10,902 nt of DNA from an uncultured Oscillospiraceae bacterium (GTDB lineage: Bacteria > Bacillota_A > Clostridia > Oscillospirales > Oscillospiraceae), in the NCBI GenBank assembly GCA_900757695.1, contig CAAEOU010000365.1:1-10902 (forward strand), in the 5' to 3' direction. A model generated the notes under the pieces. The model did not search any database. It was not told the origin of the DNA and saw only the letters and a program-made list of their open reading frames with translations. The translations under genes were made by a program, and so were the position numbers. Below are positions 1 through 6,925 of the stretch, in pieces. Each line of letters begins with the position of its first letter. Position 1 is the first letter of the stretch.

Positions 1-108
1 AATCGGCCCGCCGGTGGGGCCGGGAAATACATAACTGCTGCTGGGCTGCTTCTCCCGCTGCTGCTTCAAAACGCCTACCGCATCCGTCCCCAGAGAGATG
101 GTTCCTTT
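1..108 (-). pseudogene. Tyrosine recombinase (phage-type integrase) fragment
   Basis: The minus strand is open for 36 codons from a TAA at 109-111 to the left edge. The reading contains GTISLGTDAVGVLKQQREKQ and then YVFPGPTGGPI. This order (ISL, a helix with VLK.HR.RQ character, then YVFP..TGGP) matches the catalytic-domain segment of site-specific tyrosine recombinases between the first catalytic Arg and the HxxR motif. The stop lies directly upstream and no ATG occurs in the open stretch, so the N-terminal part is missing or frameshifted. The rest, including HxxR and the Tyr, would lie left of the window. It is best read as a broken integrase, a trace of an integrated element next to this gene set. 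The match is by motif only and short, so confidence is moderate. Confidence 0.6.
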
Positions 109-363
109 TTAGCTTACAGACATCCTGGGAGAATGTCAAAAAAAGTCCGGAAAGATCAAACCCAGGGAATCCTCCACCGAGGAAAGGGCGACTTTCCCAA
201 ATGGACCGCCCAGGGGAAACCGGGCAGGCGAGAATCCGGGCCGATTCGGCTGCCTCTTGGACCCTATGGGACAATTCTTGCGCAGAAAAATGGTTCCAAG
301 GGAGCATGTGTCTCTTGTGCAAAGCTCCAAATACATATGGACTTTTATTGCAAAAATTGTCTC
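109..363. other. Intergenic stretch, no credible gene
   Basis: About 250 bases lie between the integrase fragment and the first promoter. Short open frames exist on both strands, but they lack ribosome binding sites and resemble no family I know. One small perfect hairpin is visible (GGAAAG at 181-186 pairing with CTTTCC at 192-197), and a bulged one (CTTGGACC near 256 with GGTTCCAAG near 293). Neither is followed by a T-run. It may be decayed sequence of the former mobile element. Confidence 0.5.
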
Positions 364-392
364 TTGTCACTAAGGATGCAAGTCGATATAAT
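364..392 (+). promoter_or_regulatory. Sigma-A type promoter of the MaoC-like/lipoprotein operon
   Basis: TTGTCA at 364-369 and TATAAT at 387-392 are separated by 17 bases, which is close to the housekeeping consensus. Transcription would begin near 399, leaving a leader of about 60 bases before the ATG at 463. The -10 hexamer lies inside the left arm of the palindrome at 383-405, so a protein bound there would compete with RNA polymerase. Confidence 0.75.
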
Positions 393-405
393 CGTATTAT
401 ATCGA
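383..405. promoter_or_regulatory. Perfect palindrome overlapping the -10 box, likely operator
   Basis: The left arm TCGATATAAT (383-392) is followed by CGT and then its exact reverse complement ATTATATCGA (396-405). Ten perfect pairs around a 3-base centre, covering the -10 box and the expected start point, are typical of a repressor operator. No T-run follows, so it is not a terminator. The cognate regulator is unknown; the LysR protein encoded at 3604-4488 is the only regulator in the window. Confidence 0.65.
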
Positions 406-462
406 AAGAAACGGGTGGCCCTTACCCTTGGTTATGCCGTTTCGCAAAAGGAGGAGCTGTAA

Positions 463-1752
463 ATGATCCAATGGAAAACCTTCCAGCCAGGGAAATATGA
501 CAGTTGGGAGTTGCCCTTTGTCCAGCAGCGGCAGAAAATGGCCGCCGGAGAGATGGGAGACATGCCCATAATGGGACCTCCGGGGATGGAGGATATGTCC
601 TTTTTCAGGCCGCCGGAAGCAAAGCCCTATTCGGTTGAGGAGATTCGGGCATATAACCACAGATGGGATCCCTATAATCCCTTGTTCAACGATGTGGAAT
701 ATGCAAAAAAGGCGGGATATCAGGGACTCCCGGCCTTGCCGGGGTTTGTGGGCCGCGGCGGCGGCGCGATGTTGGGATTTCCCAAGGATATTGCCGACGC
801 ATTCTACTACACCAATGATGGCACGGACATTGAGCTGGCCCGTCCCATCGTCTCCGGCGATCTGCTGAAGGACGCCGGGGAAACCAATGAGATGGTTGAT
901 CTGACCGAGCCTGGCAGCGATCTCCGAATGTGGTATCTGGGTGGCACCGGCAGTATGGAGGATGCAGCCGGAAACATTGTAGTAAAGGCCACTGGAAACA
1001 CCCGCGACTGCTATAAAAAACGGGCCGATGGAGGCCCTCCGGTGGATTTCTCGGAAAACATGGGAGAGTGGTCAGCCTATTTTCCTCCTGCGCACTATAC
1101 CACCGATGAGGACTGGGATCGAATCGTTTCCATCTGGGACAAGGAAACCATCCGGGGCGCAGACACGCTCTACTGGGAGGACGCGGAAATTGGCGTGTTT
1201 ATGCCGGAAACCTGCTCCGGACCCATCACCTATATGGACATGATTGCCTGGTACGGCAACCAGAACACCCTGTCCCGAAAGTTCCTCCGGGACAAGGAAA
1301 AACGAAAGACCTGCTTCCGGGACGGCAACGGGAATTATCTCTTTGAAACAGCGCTCCACCTGGGGTCCCGGAACATTCCCGGCGGACGAATGGCGTTTTA
1401 CAACGACACGGCGGGACATCATGTTCTCCGCACGGTTACCAACTACATCGGCGATCGGGGCTATGTGACCCGATACTGCTGGCGGTTCTATCCCTTCTTC
1501 AAAGAGCTTCGCAGCGGCTTTGTGCCCAAGGATTACGATCTGCTCACTCGGGTTGTACCGGGCTATGAAAACCGCCCCTTGAACCGCCACGGTGGGGAAG
1601 GGGACACAGTCATTGGCAAGGCTTATATTTACGGAAAGCGGGTAGACGAGCATGGGCGGCATGTGATCGATATATGCGCCTGGGGAGAAGATCTGGAAGG
1701 GAATATTCTACAGATTTGCCCCGTCACAGCCTGCCTGCCCACAAAATCGTAA
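463..1752 (+). CDS. Double hot-dog MaoC-like dehydratase family protein
   Basis: The 429-residue protein starts at an ATG placed 8 bases after AAGGAGG (448-454). It reads as two fused hot-dog domains. The first, roughly residues 55-185, carries RWDPYNPLFND (67-77) followed by EYAKKAGYQGLPALPGF, matching the N-terminal part of MaoC-like acyl dehydratases. The second, roughly 236-425, begins YWEDAEIG and ends with a GDTVIGKAYIYGKR...GNILQICPVTACLP strand pattern. Family members hydrate or dehydrate enoyl thioesters in the cytoplasm. The usual catalytic Asp and His of the D-x-N-P-x-H type motif are not intact: Phe75 occupies the expected His position. The substrate may therefore not be a normal acyl-CoA, or the fold may serve binding. 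No signal peptide is seen. It is first in an operon with the lipoprotein 52 bases downstream. The fold assignment is fairly sure; the reaction is not. Confidence 0.7.
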   Translation: MIQWKTFQPGKYDSWELPFVQQRQKMAAGEMGDMPIMGPPGMEDMSFFRPPEAKPYSVEEIRAYNHRWDPYNPLFNDVEYAKKAGYQGLPALPGFVGRGGGAMLGFPKDIADAFYYTNDGTDIELARPIVSGDLLKDAGETNEMVDLTEPGSDLRMWYLGGTGSMEDAAGNIVVKATGNTRDCYKKRADGGPPVDFSENMGEWSAYFPPAHYTTDEDWDRIVSIWDKETIRGADTLYWEDAEIGVFMPETCSGPITYMDMIAWYGNQNTLSRKFLRDKEKRKTCFRDGNGNYLFETALHLGSRNIPGGRMAFYNDTAGHHVLRTVTNYIGDRGYVTRYCWRFYPFFKELRSGFVPKDYDLLTRVVPGYENRPLNRHGGEGDTVIGKAYIYGKRVDEHGRHVIDICAWGEDLEGNILQICPVTACLPTKS

Positions 1753-1753
1753 T

Positions 1754-1767
1754 ACCACTTGTGTGGT
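1754..1767 (+). repeat. Small intercistronic hairpin
   Basis: ACCAC (1754-1758) and GTGGT (1763-1767) flank a TTGT loop directly after the stop codon at 1750-1752. There is no T-run, so it should not terminate. It could influence mRNA processing or the expression ratio of the two operon genes. Confidence 0.4.
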
Positions 1768-1804
1768 GAAGGTGTTCATACCATATAGAAAGGGGGACAT
1801 AAGC

Positions 1805-3490
1805 ATGAAAAAACGAAGATCTTGTATTGCGCTGCTTCTGGTATGGAGTATGCTACTGCTATTGACCGCCTGCGGCGGCACGGCTGTCAGCGACGCATCC
1901 TCTGCGCCGGCTGAGACCATCGCAGAGACGTCTGCGCCTTCCGAGGCGCCGAAGCCGGAAGAAAATCAGGAGCCCGAAAGTACCGTGATGTCCACGGAAG
2001 AGACGGCGCCCGAGCCGGAACTGGAATACACCCTTCCCATCCACGACGACAGCATCTCCATTTCCTATTGGATTTCCTGGAATCCTGATCTCTCTGCGGT
2101 CTGCGCCCCCGGAGATGCCTCCGTCTACAAGGCGCTGGAGGAACGAACCGGCATCCATGTGGACTACCGGGAATCCTCCCCCTTTAACCAGGGACAGGAT
2201 TTTGACCTGATGATTGCCTCCGGAGACTATGTGGACATTTTTCCCGCCAGCTCCAACCTATCTCCCGACCAGGCATTTGAACAGGATATTTGCATCGACC
2301 TGACGGGATATATGGACACTTATCTCCGAAACTATCATGCAATTTTGAAAAGCAACGACGAATATATGCACACTGCTGTCAACGACGAGGGACAGATCCT
2401 TTCAGTAAACAGCATGTATGACGAAAACATTGCAGTCAACTTCGGCCTTGTGATCCGGAAGGATTGGCTGGACCAATTAGGACTTGACATGCCGGAGACC
2501 TATGACGATTACCACAAGGTGCTCACTACCTTTAAGAACCAGCTGGGCGCCAATGCGGCCATGCATATGGGCTCCAGCGGCGTATTAACCGGAAACTACT
2601 TCTGCTCCGGCTTTGGGATCAACGGCTATGTGTCCATGATGGACGCTCCCTTCTATCAAGTGGATGGAGAAGTCAAATTTGGCCCCATCCAGCCGGAATT
2701 CAAGGACTATCTGACCATGATGAACCAGTGGTATTCCGAGGGCCTGATTTACAAGGACTTTTACAGCGTTGCCGACCCCATGACGGCACCCTCCGACCAA
2801 ATCACCACCGACAACATGGGGCTTTGGGTCTGCGAGCTGGCTAGAATGCACGAGTTTGACAGCATGTTTGATTCCTCTAGCACCTTTGAAATCTGGCCTG
2901 TTCAGGATGCGGTGCAGAACCGCGGAGACGTAAATAAGATCCGTGTTGCAACGGAAATGGCCACCAGCGGCGGCGAGGTGATTGCTTCCACCTGCGCCTA
3001 CCCGGAAATTGCCGCCCTGTGGCTGGACTATCGCTACACAGACGAAGGCCGGCTCTTGCTGAACTACGGTGTGGAAGGGGAAGGCTTTGAATATGTGGAC
3101 GGCGAGCCTCAGCTTACCGAATTGATCACCGGTGCAGAGAATATCAACTTCGGCCTTGCCATGTATGCCACGGTATTCCTGGGCTACAATGAGCCGGAGC
3201 GGATGTGGTCCACTTATTCCGATGCCCAGATGGCCTCTCTGGATATCTGGAAAATGGGTGACAACGAGTATGGCTATTCTGCCAACGCCATCATGAACAC
3301 CCAGGAACAGGAAACCTTCAGCCGGGCCTATTCTGACATCAACACCTATCTCCTGGCCGAAATCGTCCGTTTTGTCATCGGGGACCGTTCCTTGGATGAG
3401 TTCGACGACTATGTGGCGGATGTAGAAGCCATGGGCATCGACGCCTGCATCGAATGCAAACAGGCCGCTCTGGACCGTTATCTGGATTGA
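1805..3490 (+). CDS. Extracellular solute-binding lipoprotein (family 1 type)
   Basis: The start chosen is the ATG at 1805, placed 8 bases after AAGGGGG (1790-1796). It yields 561 residues beginning with a classic lipoprotein signal: MKKRR, a hydrophobic core, and the lipobox LTAC with the acylated Cys at residue 23. A Ser/Glu/Pro/Thr-rich linker (about 24-75) follows and would tether the domain to the outer face of the membrane. The mature part (from ISISYWISWNPDL onward) resembles the large sugar/peptide-type solute-binding proteins (LipO/YtcQ-like) in its pattern: ERTGIHVDY, DFDLMIASGDYVDIFP, VIRKDWLDQLGLDMPETYDDY, GLIYKDFYSV. No ABC permease or ATPase is encoded nearby, so it may pair with a distant transporter or act as a substrate sensor. 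It shares the operon with the MaoC-like gene, which suggests it binds the pathway substrate. The family call is good; the ligand is unknown. Confidence 0.85.
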   Translation: MKKRRSCIALLLVWSMLLLLTACGGTAVSDASSAPAETIAETSAPSEAPKPEENQEPESTVMSTEETAPEPELEYTLPIHDDSISISYWISWNPDLSAVCAPGDASVYKALEERTGIHVDYRESSPFNQGQDFDLMIASGDYVDIFPASSNLSPDQAFEQDICIDLTGYMDTYLRNYHAILKSNDEYMHTAVNDEGQILSVNSMYDENIAVNFGLVIRKDWLDQLGLDMPETYDDYHKVLTTFKNQLGANAAMHMGSSGVLTGNYFCSGFGINGYVSMMDAPFYQVDGEVKFGPIQPEFKDYLTMMNQWYSEGLIYKDFYSVADPMTAPSDQITTDNMGLWVCELARMHEFDSMFDSSSTFEIWPVQDAVQNRGDVNKIRVATEMATSGGEVIASTCAYPEIAALWLDYRYTDEGRLLLNYGVEGEGFEYVDGEPQLTELITGAENINFGLAMYATVFLGYNEPERMWSTYSDAQMASLDIWKMGDNEYGYSANAIMNTQEQETFSRAYSDINTYLLAEIVRFVIGDRSLDEFDDYVADVEAMGIDACIECKQAALDRYLD

Positions 3491-3533
3491 TTGAAATGCG
3501 CGCTATGCCTTAACGGTCTGGAGTTCTGGAAAC

Positions 3534-3590
3534 TTCCCCTTGCGCAACAGCGGCTTATTCCTTATAATAATATGTAGGAATCAAGGGGAA
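3534..3590. repeat. Nested inverted repeats around the LysR promoter
   Basis: The outer arms TTCCCCTTG (3534-3542) and CAAGGGGAA (3582-3590) are exact complements. The inner arms ATTCCT (3557-3562) and AGGAAT (3576-3581) bracket the -10 box, and the right inner arm abuts the right outer arm. LysR regulators commonly bind their own promoters at dyad sites, so this is a candidate autoregulatory region. As RNA the outer repeat could also form a weak stem after the lipoprotein gene, but no T-run follows. Confidence 0.55.
3540..3568 (+). promoter_or_regulatory. Promoter of the LysR gene
   Basis: TTGCGC (3540-3545) and a perfect TATAAT (3563-3568) are spaced by 17 bases. Transcription would begin near 3575, about 30 bases before the LysR ATG. 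Both hexamers lie inside nested inverted repeats, which suggests autoregulation. Confidence 0.6.
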
Positions 3591-3603
3591 AAGAGGCGAT
3601 GAA

Positions 3604-4488
3604 ATGGAACTCAAGCAGCTGGAGTACTTCCTGAAAGTAGCGGAGCAGTTAAATTTCAGCCGGGCCGCCGAGAGCCTGTATATTTCACAGCCCGCTCTGA
3701 GTTATCAGATTGCGGAACTGGAACGGGAGTTGGGCGCAGAACTGTTTGTGCGAGATCGCCGGAAGGTCTCGCTGACGCCGGAGGGGGAGGCTCTGATGCT
3801 TCCTGCACAGGAGATGCTGGAGCAGGCGGCCCTGCTGCCTGATGTCATCCGGAAAAGTCAGAGTCGGAAAAATGGAATTCTGCGGATTGGCTTTGACAAT
3901 ACCGAGGATCACTACGAATGCATCGGCGTCACAGAAGCGCTGGCGCACTTTGGCCTTCAGAATCCCGGTGTGGAGCTGACCTTGATCCGCGCTCCCTTCA
4001 CAGAATGTGCAGACCAGGTGATTTACGGTGACTTGGATGCAGCCTTCTTGATTTTGCGCCACCGAGAGCATTTGCCGCCGGATTTGACCTCTCGAAAGGT
4101 CTATGAGACGCGAGTGGTCATGGTGGTACGGGAGGACAGCGGCATTGAAACCTGTCAGGAGGCCGTAGACCGTTTGGACCTGTTGCTGGTAGACGAAAAG
4201 CCCAGGGGGAATTCCCGTGTACTAAAAACGCTGGAAAACATGAAGCTGGAGCCCAAAATCCACCGAGTGGACTCCATGTGTGCCGGGTTTGTCTATGCCC
4301 AGATGGGAAAGGGCATCATGCTGCTTTCGGAGGTCTATTATCGGCAGCACCGCTATCCAGGCCTGAAGGCCATTTCCATTCCGGATGAGGCCGCAGTGAT
4401 CTCTCATGAGCTGGTATGGAACCGCGGGACCAGCAATCCCATGGTAGCGCGGCTTTTAGAGCAGCTCCCGACTGTGATGCATGCATAG
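3604..4488 (+). CDS. LysR-family transcriptional regulator
   Basis: This 294-residue protein has the normal LysR length and layout. The N-terminal winged helix-turn-helix is clear: MELKQLEYFLKVAEQLNFSR, AAESLYISQPALSYQIAELE and LGAELFVRDRRKVSLTPEG (residues 1-62). A linker helix follows, then the effector-binding domain from about residue 93 (ILRIGFDN) to the end, with DLDAAFLILR and MGKGIMLLSEVYY as typical segments. Such proteins bind DNA as tetramers and respond to a small-molecule co-inducer, often a pathway substrate or intermediate. GAGG at 3593-3596 sets the start at 3604. It lies downstream of the lipoprotein gene on the same strand but has its own promoter. Candidate targets are the palindrome at 383-405 and the repeats in 6572-6925. 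The family assignment is secure; its targets and effector are inferred. Confidence 0.95.
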   Translation: MELKQLEYFLKVAEQLNFSRAAESLYISQPALSYQIAELERELGAELFVRDRRKVSLTPEGEALMLPAQEMLEQAALLPDVIRKSQSRKNGILRIGFDNTEDHYECIGVTEALAHFGLQNPGVELTLIRAPFTECADQVIYGDLDAAFLILRHREHLPPDLTSRKVYETRVVMVVREDSGIETCQEAVDRLDLLLVDEKPRGNSRVLKTLENMKLEPKIHRVDSMCAGFVYAQMGKGIMLLSEVYYRQHRYPGLKAISIPDEAAVISHELVWNRGTSNPMVARLLEQLPTVMHA

Positions 4489-4538
4489 CATCCTAAGGGA
4501 CCATAGCCCTTCGATCCTTGGGAAACGCACGTTTTAAG

Positions 4539-4583
4539 AGAAACCACACAGCCACCGGCTTCGCCGGTGGCTGTGTGGTTTCT
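4539..4583. terminator. Bidirectional intrinsic terminator, 21-bp stem
   Basis: The left arm at 4539-4559 (starts AGAAACCACAC) and right arm at 4563-4583 are perfect complements over 21 pairs with a 3-base TTC loop, in which the inner CTTCG context may form a stable tetraloop. A T-rich tail follows on the plus strand and a T-rich segment also follows when read on the minus strand. It sits between the convergent LysR and flavoenzyme genes and should end transcription from both sides. Confidence 0.9.
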
Positions 4584-4612
4584 TTAGATGGGGGAATCTC
4601 TGATCAATCAGT

Positions 4613-6571
4613 TTAAATGGTCATTGCTGCGTCGTAGGCAGCTCTGGTCACGGTTTTGACATTGCCAACCTTCACGCAGTCGCCTAGCTTTCGGAAGTTT
4701 TCAGCACAGGAGCGGAAGGCTTCTGCCTGTACAGCCAGTGGGCGCATGCCCACCGCAAGAATCACCGTGTCAGCAGAAACCCTGTGGGCCTGTCCGGTGC
4801 TGTCCTCATAGGTGACACCGTCTTGTTCAATCTGGGTGACCTTGGCGCACAAAATCGCTGTGCAGTGGTCGTGAACCTGTCCCTCCAGCTCCTCCTGATA
4901 GGTTCTCATGGCATCCGGGGCCAGCTTGGGCTGCATTTCCAAAATCGTGACCTGTTTCCCGTTCATGCCGTAATGCACACCGGTTTCACAGCCCACCTGG
5001 CCGCCGCCGATGATAACAAGACGATCTCCAATACGCTCAGGTGCGAAGAAGCTGTCGCCTGCCCAGATTACATTGGCACCCTCCACACCGGGAATTCTGG
5101 GAATCAGCGGAACGGCACCAATGGCACAGATGACGCTGTCAAAGTGCTGCGCCTGAATATTCTCCGGCGTTGCCTCATAGCTCAGATGTACTGTGATATT
5201 GGGGTCCTGCTCCACATGAGAGATCAGATAGTTTTTATAGGCCTTCAGGTCATACTTAAAAGACATAAAGTCGGCGTCATTGAGCTGCCCACCCAGCACA
5301 GGCTGCTTTTCAAACAGGGAGACCCTATGGCCGCGCTGGGAGGCCAAAAGTGCAGTTTTCATTCCGCCGGGACCACCGCCAATGATGGCCACGTTCTTTT
5401 TCGTGTATTCCTTTGGAATCAGCATGTCCAGCTGCGTTTCCCGCCCGGCAATGGGATTGACGGCGCAGGAGTAATAGTGGGTCTTTTTGAAGTCGTCAAG
5501 GCAGTGGAAGCACTTGATACAGGGGACGATATCCTGGGGCCGTCCCGCCCGGATTTTCTCCACTGTGTAGGGGTCTGCAATGGTGCCGCGGGCCATTGCT
5601 ACAATGTCCGCCTCCCCATTGGCAAGAACGCGTTCGATGGCCTCTGGCTGCTGGAATGCGCCGACTGTGAGCACAGGAATGTGAATGTCCGGGCATGCCT
5701 TAACCGCCTTGGCCAAATATGCATTGGCAGCCTCAGGGAGGAATCCCGTGGGATGGGTAATGGCACGAAGTCGGGGTTCCCGGACAACGCCTGCGGAAAT
5801 ATGGGCAATGTCAATGCGGTCCTGAATGAGCTTCAGAAACTCGATGCAGTCATCAATCTCGAAGCCACCGGGGACACATTCCGAGCCGGAAATACGATAC
5901 TCGATCAGAAGATCGTGGCCCACACGCTGGCGGATCCGATCCAGCACCATCAGGGGGAACCGGGCACGGTTTTCCATGGAGCCGCCGTATTCATCTGTGC
6001 GGTGGTTGGAGCGTGGCGAAACAAATTCCTGCAGCAGCGTACCGTGCCCGCCGTGAATCAGCAGCGTGTCAAATCCGCAGAATCGGACGCATTCGGCCAG
6101 AGCCGCATAGCGATCCGCCAGCTTATCCATTTCCTCATAGGGCATTTGATGAAAATGCAGGCCATCATTTCGTACAAAGTCGGAACATCCATAGATGATT
6201 TCCTTTTTGGCTTCCTCGGTGTATTCCCCCTCAGAGCCAAAGTGGATCAGCTCGTAGGATGCCTTTGCGTCATAAAAATGAATGGCATTGGTAAAGTGGA
6301 TGAAGTTCCGCCAGCCGGTAGGATCTTCAATGTCAAAGTTGGAATGAATTGGATTTCGACCGGGTTGATTGACCTGTTGGCCGCCGCACTCGATCTGTGC
6401 AGCCCCGCCCTTTGCCTTTTCCAAATAGTTGGCGATCATGGCCGGTTCCGGATAGGTGGGGGCATTGTTTTGAATCATATGCCCCATGGACGGGGCGGTG
6501 AAGATTCTGTTTTTAAACGTCACGCCGCCAATGGTAATTGGCTCAAAAATATGAGGGTAATAGGAATTCAT
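4613..6571 (-). CDS. FMN/4Fe-4S/FAD ene-reductase-like oxidoreductase (BaiCD/BaiH type)
   Basis: The 652-residue protein has the architecture of 2,4-dienoyl-CoA reductase, BaiCD/BaiH and related long Old Yellow Enzymes. Residues 5-345 are an FMN TIM barrel (PHIFEPITIGGVTFKNRIFTA at the start, RTDEYGGSMENRARF at 191-205). Cys351, Cys354, Cys357 and Cys369 form a 4Fe-4S cluster motif (CIKCFHC...C). Residues 393-652 are an FAD/NAD(P) module with nucleotide-binding loops GGGPGG (398-403) and GGGQVG (522-527). Such enzymes pass hydride-derived electrons from NAD(P)H through FAD and the cluster to FMN, which reduces an activated C=C in the cytoplasm. At the barrel active site the segment HGGHGTLLQEF (173-183) has Thr178 where many relatives have Tyr, so the substrate may be unusual. 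An AAGGAG site precedes the ATG at 6571. It is divergent from the anion transporter, implying shared control. Confidence 0.92.
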   Translation of the reverse strand: MNSYYPHIFEPITIGGVTFKNRIFTAPSMGHMIQNNAPTYPEPAMIANYLEKAKGGAAQIECGGQQVNQPGRNPIHSNFDIEDPTGWRNFIHFTNAIHFYDAKASYELIHFGSEGEYTEEAKKEIIYGCSDFVRNDGLHFHQMPYEEMDKLADRYAALAECVRFCGFDTLLIHGGHGTLLQEFVSPRSNHRTDEYGGSMENRARFPLMVLDRIRQRVGHDLLIEYRISGSECVPGGFEIDDCIEFLKLIQDRIDIAHISAGVVREPRLRAITHPTGFLPEAANAYLAKAVKACPDIHIPVLTVGAFQQPEAIERVLANGEADIVAMARGTIADPYTVEKIRAGRPQDIVPCIKCFHCLDDFKKTHYYSCAVNPIAGRETQLDMLIPKEYTKKNVAIIGGGPGGMKTALLASQRGHRVSLFEKQPVLGGQLNDADFMSFKYDLKAYKNYLISHVEQDPNITVHLSYEATPENIQAQHFDSVICAIGAVPLIPRIPGVEGANVIWAGDSFFAPERIGDRLVIIGGGQVGCETGVHYGMNGKQVTILEMQPKLAPDAMRTYQEELEGQVHDHCTAILCAKVTQIEQDGVTYEDSTGQAHRVSADTVILAVGMRPLAVQAEAFRSCAENFRKLGDCVKVGNVKTVTRAAYDAAMTI

Positions 6572-6925
6572 AAATGGTTTTCTCCTTCACAGTTGTCTTT
6601 GTGTGGAGCCGCCTGCAGAAGATTTCCTCCACTAGTATAGAGATTTTCCCGCAAAATAGGAAATACATCGTTTCGATTGCGATGATCGTAAAATCTTATG
6701 ATGCCAAAAGAAATCAAAATATATGGAAGATTTTAAATACTCCGGGAAAAAAACCTTGGAAATGCAGTGCCTTTTTGCGTTGTGCAATTTGTAGAGCGTA
6801 TGCCGTGATAAAAACCTTCGATTAACTTCATCGAAAAATCATATTTCCTTTTTTAGTAGTCGCCGGGTAAGATCAAACGTGTGTGGAGTCTCCCGGGAAG
6901 AAAACGACAGACAGGAGGAGAAATT
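6572..6925. promoter_or_regulatory. Divergent intergenic control region with three inverted repeats
   Basis: These 354 bases separate the divergent flavoenzyme and anion transporter genes. The middle part is clearly more AT-rich than the genes. I see three dyads: CATCG/CGATG (6666-6670 and 6680-6684, 9 apart), TAAAATCTT/AAGATTTTA (6689-6697 and 6727-6735, 29 apart), and TTCGAT/ATCGAA (6817-6822 and 6830-6835, 7 apart). None is followed by a T-run in a terminator arrangement. They look like protein binding sites. No convincing plus-strand promoter for the transporter was found, and no gene is present. Confidence 0.55.
6634..6662 (-). promoter_or_regulatory. Possible promoter of the flavoenzyme gene
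   Basis: On the minus strand TATACT (6639 to 6634) is a good -10 box. Seventeen bases upstream the hexamer is TTCCTA (6662 to 6657), a poor -35. Transcription would begin near 6627. A weak -35 would fit a promoter that needs an activator such as LysR, but this is inferred from hexamers only. Confidence 0.4.

Noticed and set aside
119..137. The weak dyad GACAT/ATGTC beside the integrase fragment, considered as an attachment core.
   Set aside because: The arms have only five bases, and no second copy was seen in the window.
133..500. Two short plus-strand open frames (109 and 99 codons) before the first operon.
   Set aside because: They lack ribosome binding sites, overlap the promoter and operator, and the translations look like noncoding sequence.
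1072..1662. A 196-codon minus-strand frame within the MaoC-like gene.
   Set aside because: It is antisense to a clear coding gene, with no family resemblance and no start signals.
4784..6640. A 618-codon open frame on the plus strand, antisense to the whole flavoenzyme gene.
   Set aside because: It is a codon-bias shadow of the minus-strand gene. The protein has no recognisable domain, and the minus-strand frame carries all conserved motifs.
6601..6889. The direct repeat GTGTGGAG at 6601 and 6881.
   Set aside because: Eight bases in a 350-base stretch without further similarity can occur by chance.
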